Below are positions 60,917 through 64,000 of a stretch of DNA of 64,000 bases, one piece after another. Numbering within the stretch: position 1 is the stretch's first letter; each line of letters begins with the position of its first letter. The position numbers and the translations under genes were made by a program. Source of the DNA: Eutypa lata (Eukaryota > Ascomycota > Sordariomycetes > Xylariales > Diatrypaceae); NCBI GenBank assembly GCA_022661535.1, contig JAKULF010000008.1, positions 1,798,001 to 1,862,000 on the forward strand, in the 5' to 3' direction. The notes beneath the pieces are model-generated. The model did not search any database and was not told where the DNA came from. It saw nothing but the letters and a program-made list of their open reading frames with translations.

Positions 60917-61451
60917 CTATTTAGTAGGGGAGTTGAATGGAATTGAACCTTCTTTGATAGAGGCTAGTGAAAGTATTAGATACTTGAGTTAGATACTTGA
61001 GTTAGTGTATAAGAACACTCAACAAGATCTAGAAAGGTATTCCAACCGATGTAGGTGACTCTAAGTACCTACATACTTCAAGACACCGTCTCACTTGTCC
61101 AGGTTTACGTACATATATATACCATATAATGAGGTGTAAACGGCTAGTTCGTTTGTAACATACCTGGCCAACCATTATTAGAGAACAATCACCAGGAATT
61201 CATTCAACAGTACGAGTTCGCCTCTAGCTTAGTCGTAGGATACGACCAACTGTCAAGTTATGAATGCAGATCGGTCTCTACCGCGACACAGTGGTTCGAG
61301 CATATGCTTCTTTCGAAAAGCATTTGCGTGATGTACTTTATCCTAATTAATACACGTGAAGTCGTAAATTCGTATTATAATATCTGATCCCAGATCCTTC
61401 CTAGAATATCAGTCAATCCGTACGTCCATATACACAAGCCACCCTCTGAAT
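60917..61451. other. intergenic region between convergent genes
   Basis: 3' flanks of the P450 and the BLOC-1 gene. It includes a short tandem repeat of a GATACTTGAGTTA unit at about 60979-61005. No gene. Confidence 0.55.
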
Positions 61452-63020
61452 TCAATTCTGCCCATCTGGTTTATTGTCATCTCCTGCTACTCCGGCTGAT
61501 GAACCAGCTTGAGCTGAATCCGGCTTCGGGGCCTCTTCTACCTCGTTAGTAGGTTTCGTATCATTATTATGAAGCCCTGTTTTCGTACCGTTATCGTTCT
61601 CTGTCTCCCTCGCGGGGCCCTTCCCTTTATCCACCACCACACTCTCATTTTCTTTTGCTGACGGTGGAACGGGTGACGTAGCGTCTTGTGGTACGGTCTC
61701 AACTGCTTTGAAGAAAGCCTCGGTCGCCATAGCCTCACTCAGGCTCTCCATAATGTCGTTACTGAGCTCGACTTGGACTTTTGATTTCAGCACGCCATCG
61801 CCTACACCGACCATAGATGCCCCATTGCTTTTAGCCTCGCCATCTCCATTCTCTGCCATAGCTCTCTCCCCCCGGCCATCCTCATCCTCACCCCCACTCC
61901 CGCTCCCACTCCCACTTCCACTCTCACTACCACTCCAACACTCACTACAACTACAGCTATCCCCATCCCCATGGCCCCCACCGCTTTCCCCATCGCTATC
62001 CCCCTGTCCAACCAACCTCACAGTCTCCTCCAGGACCAAGAAATCCCTCTCGAGCACCTCGGCCCAATTCTGCACGTTCCCCAGCTCCTTGATGCGCCTG
62101 CCGGCGTCGCGCGCCACCTTGGCCAGCTTGTCGTTTTCTTTCCGCAATGCGTCCGTGGCGCGCGCGACGTCGCGCTCCTGCCGCGTCAGCGCCGCCGCGT
62201 TGCCGTGCAGGAGGGCCGCGCGCCCCTGCAGCTCCGTGTCCAGCAGGTTCGACATCGAGGCCACGAGGGCGGCGCGCGCCTCGGCGATGTGGAGCTGCGT
62301 TTGCGCCGAGGGGAGGTGCGGGGTTATTGCCGAGGCGGAGGTTGAGGCCGTGGCGGTGGTCAGGGGGGGTTGGGCTTGGGGCTGCGGTTGTTGTTGTTGT
62401 TGTTGTTGTTGGTTGGGGTTCAGGTTGGGATGATTGGGGGGAATGGGATGGTGTTGATGTTGTTGTTGAGGATGAGGTTGAGGATGAGGAGGAGGGTTGG
62501 GGTTGGGGTTAAAGTTAGCTGACATCATGGTCGTCGTTGTACCCGCTGACGTCCGTGACGACGAGGCTGTCGTGGATGAGGTCGCCGTTGTGCTGGTGGT
62601 GGTTGTGGTCATAGGCGGGGTGATGGTGCTGACGGCGCCGGTGCTACTTGCCGATGGCGCCGCTGTGTGGGAGGACGAGGGTAGTAAGGAAAAGGAAGGA
62701 TTGGACGTGGAGGGCGGGAGTCGTAAGCCTCCTCCCCCTCCTCCTCCTCCACTGCCATTGACAGAGACAGTGGTAGTGGACGATGAAGGGGGCAAAGGTG
62801 GCGATAAGGGGAGAGCAGCTGGATTGGCCGTGGTCGTGGCCGTGTTGTTGTTGGTAGAACCAACACTACCTGACGGGCCGGCGTCTGTTCTATCATCATT
62901 CGGTATACCACTGCCGTTCCTATCATCGCCCGACACTCCGGCGATGGATGTTGTTGTTGTTGTTGTTGTTGTTGGCGGCGGCGGTGGGGCCGCGCTTGAG
63001 CTTGTCGCGGCTGTGGACAT
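61452..63020 (-). CDS. BLOC-1 complex subunit 1 (GCN5L1/BLOC1S1-like) with long low-complexity arms
   Basis: A single exon of 522 residues starting at the ATG at 63020; the upstream in-frame GTG is not used. Residues about 240-337 hold the GCN5L1 domain: a long helix (QTQLHIAEARAALVASMSNL ...) ending in the hallmark LGNVQNWAEVLERDFLVLEET. Known members are small (about 120-150 residues) subunits of BLOC-1, acting in endosomal and vacuolar trafficking. Here the domain is flanked by about 235 residues of Thr/Ser/Pro/Gln-rich sequence (several homopolymers coded by GTT/TGT microsatellites) and about 185 residues of acidic Ser/Gly- and Asp/Glu-rich sequence. Either the arms are genuine disordered extensions, or the core gene is shorter and the frame simply continues open. 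Confidence 0.7.
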   Translation of the reverse strand: MSTAATSSSAAPPPPPTTTTTTTTSIAGVSGDDRNGSGIPNDDRTDAGPSGSVGSTNNNTATTTANPAALPLSPPLPPSSSTTTVSVNGSGGGGGGGGLRLPPSTSNPSFSLLPSSSHTAAPSASSTGAVSTITPPMTTTTTSTTATSSTTASSSRTSAGTTTTMMSANFNPNPNPPPHPQPHPQQQHQHHPIPPNHPNLNPNQQQQQQQQPQPQAQPPLTTATASTSASAITPHLPSAQTQLHIAEARAALVASMSNLLDTELQGRAALLHGNAAALTRQERDVARATDALRKENDKLAKVARDAGRRIKELGNVQNWAEVLERDFLVLEETVRLVGQGDSDGESGGGHGDGDSCSCSECWSGSESGSGSGSGSGGEDEDGRGERAMAENGDGEAKSNGASMVGVGDGVLKSKVQVELSNDIMESLSEAMATEAFFKAVETVPQDATSPVPPSAKENESVVVDKGKGPARETENDNGTKTGLHNNDTKPTNEVEEAPKPDSAQAGSSAGVAGDDNKPDGQN

Positions 63021-64000
63021 GTCTAAAGTAGTCACTTGGAGTTGAGTGCGATACGAGATACGATGTGTGATTTAGTGAGTGCTTAGATAAGTAGTGGGCG
63101 AAGCTATTGATACGTATGTATGTATGTATATATAGATCGAACAGGTGAATGTCGTAGTTATAATTGAAGGTCTACGGGTACCATGTATATCCTCTAGATA
63201 TATATCCTGCAACCAATGTTTCGATTTGCGCTTGAGGCTCTGCTGGATTGGTATGCGATCTTGATCATGTTTCGGTTCCACAGTCAATGCTCCGTAAATA
63301 AACGATGCGGGGTTCGTCCCGTCTCCTTGATTGGGGAGCTCAGATAACAAGCGTTGGCCAAGCCGCACCCTCCACCTCGAGCACTACCAAACCCGCATAC
63401 GAGACTCGTCAGATGAAGCGATTGCTCCATCCGACAAAGAGGCAAGATCGGTATGAAATGAAATAGCTACATACATAGTTACTGTTTCGATCATTTCCCT
63501 CGAAAGTGCTCTAGAATGTTGTTTAGCGTTTTTTAAGAGGCCGTTTATTCAAACATTATCAATATCTATTCTAACATCATCAGATCCGCAACTCCGTTGG
63601 ACGTTAAAACGTCAAAAAGCATCATAAAATCAATTATCCCCATAATCCCAGGGGGGTGATGCAAGACCGACTCCACAATCCTCCTTCCGTGTCTAGGTCG
63701 TGGCATTATACATATATGCAATACGCATAGACAAGAAATCCCTCCGTGAATGTTGAAATGCCATCCAAGCCCGACGGATTATAGCAAAGTTCCTTTTTGT
63801 CTGCTTGATTGCCAGCCATCGTCATGTTTTAATCTTAGATGGTCCTCGAGATGGGGCTTGGGACTGGATTTCATAAGACCATGTTATTCTTACGCTCCTC
63901 CTATAACAGCTAAGAATCGTAGCCAATAGGAGACTCTAGTAGCATAGGTAAGCGAGAGATGCAAAATCATCATCCGGTAGATTGGCCACGTTTCGACTAA
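63021..64000. other. intergenic region to window end
   Basis: 5' flank of the BLOC-1 gene with a short (TATG)n run at about 63113-63128. No gene was recognised. Confidence 0.5.

Noticed and set aside
61708..63045. Long plus-strand frames opposite the BLOC-1 gene
   Set aside because: Ser/Pro- and Val/Gly-rich shadows of microsatellite sequence; the minus frame carries the conserved domain.

Overview
This is nuclear DNA of a filamentous ascomycete (Pezizomycotina, probably Sordariomycetes). The evidence is many short introns with GTAAGT-type donors and CTAAC-type branch sites, fungal-type families (OPT and DHA1 transporters, P450s, a hydrolase-NACHT-WD40 NLR), and a 17.4-kb block reduced to almost pure A+T by repeat-induced point mutation (RIP). 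Species cannot be named from the sequence alone.

Layout. 1-18.4 kb is ordinary gene space: a BRD8-type bromodomain protein (+), an AT-hook protein (+), a TDP2-like EEP nuclease (-), a RING/TRAF zinc-finger protein (-), and a large hydrolase-NACHT-WD40 NLR (-) broken by one frameshift and one in-frame TAG. 19-31 kb holds an intron-rich fructosamine-kinase-like gene (+, 9 exons), a DHA1 MFS drug:H+ antiporter (-), a 12-exon OPT oligopeptide transporter (-) and a 3-exon Tse2-type ADP-ribosyltransferase-fold gene (-).

31.9-50.1 kb is a casein-kinase-1-like gene cut in two by a nested retrotransposon block. The outer element (32580-49971) has 174-bp LTRs and a 5-bp target duplication TTTAA, and it landed inside a kinase exon. 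A Ty1/copia element (42468-49644; 215-bp LTRs; target duplication AAAAC/AAAAT) sits inside it. Everything is heavily RIP-mutated except about 0.9 kb at 38.4-39.4 kb, which is an unmutated copy of a repeat whose RIP-mutated sister lies at 36.0-36.6 kb. RIP also reached the kinase exon on the right flank.

50.2-64 kb resumes gene space: a fungal family protein with a possible PD-(D/E)XK-like core (+), a P450 3' relic (+), a secreted protein with an in-frame TGA (+), the very-long-chain enoyl reductase TSC13 (+), a 6-exon intact P450 (+), and a BLOC-1 subunit 1 homologue with a very long low-complexity N-terminus (-).

The exon models were assembled by eye from splice sites, reading phase and family conservation; phases close exactly in every multi-exon model given. 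No biosynthetic core enzyme is present, so the P450s and transporters are not proposed as a cluster. No tRNA, rRNA or CRISPR array was recognised.
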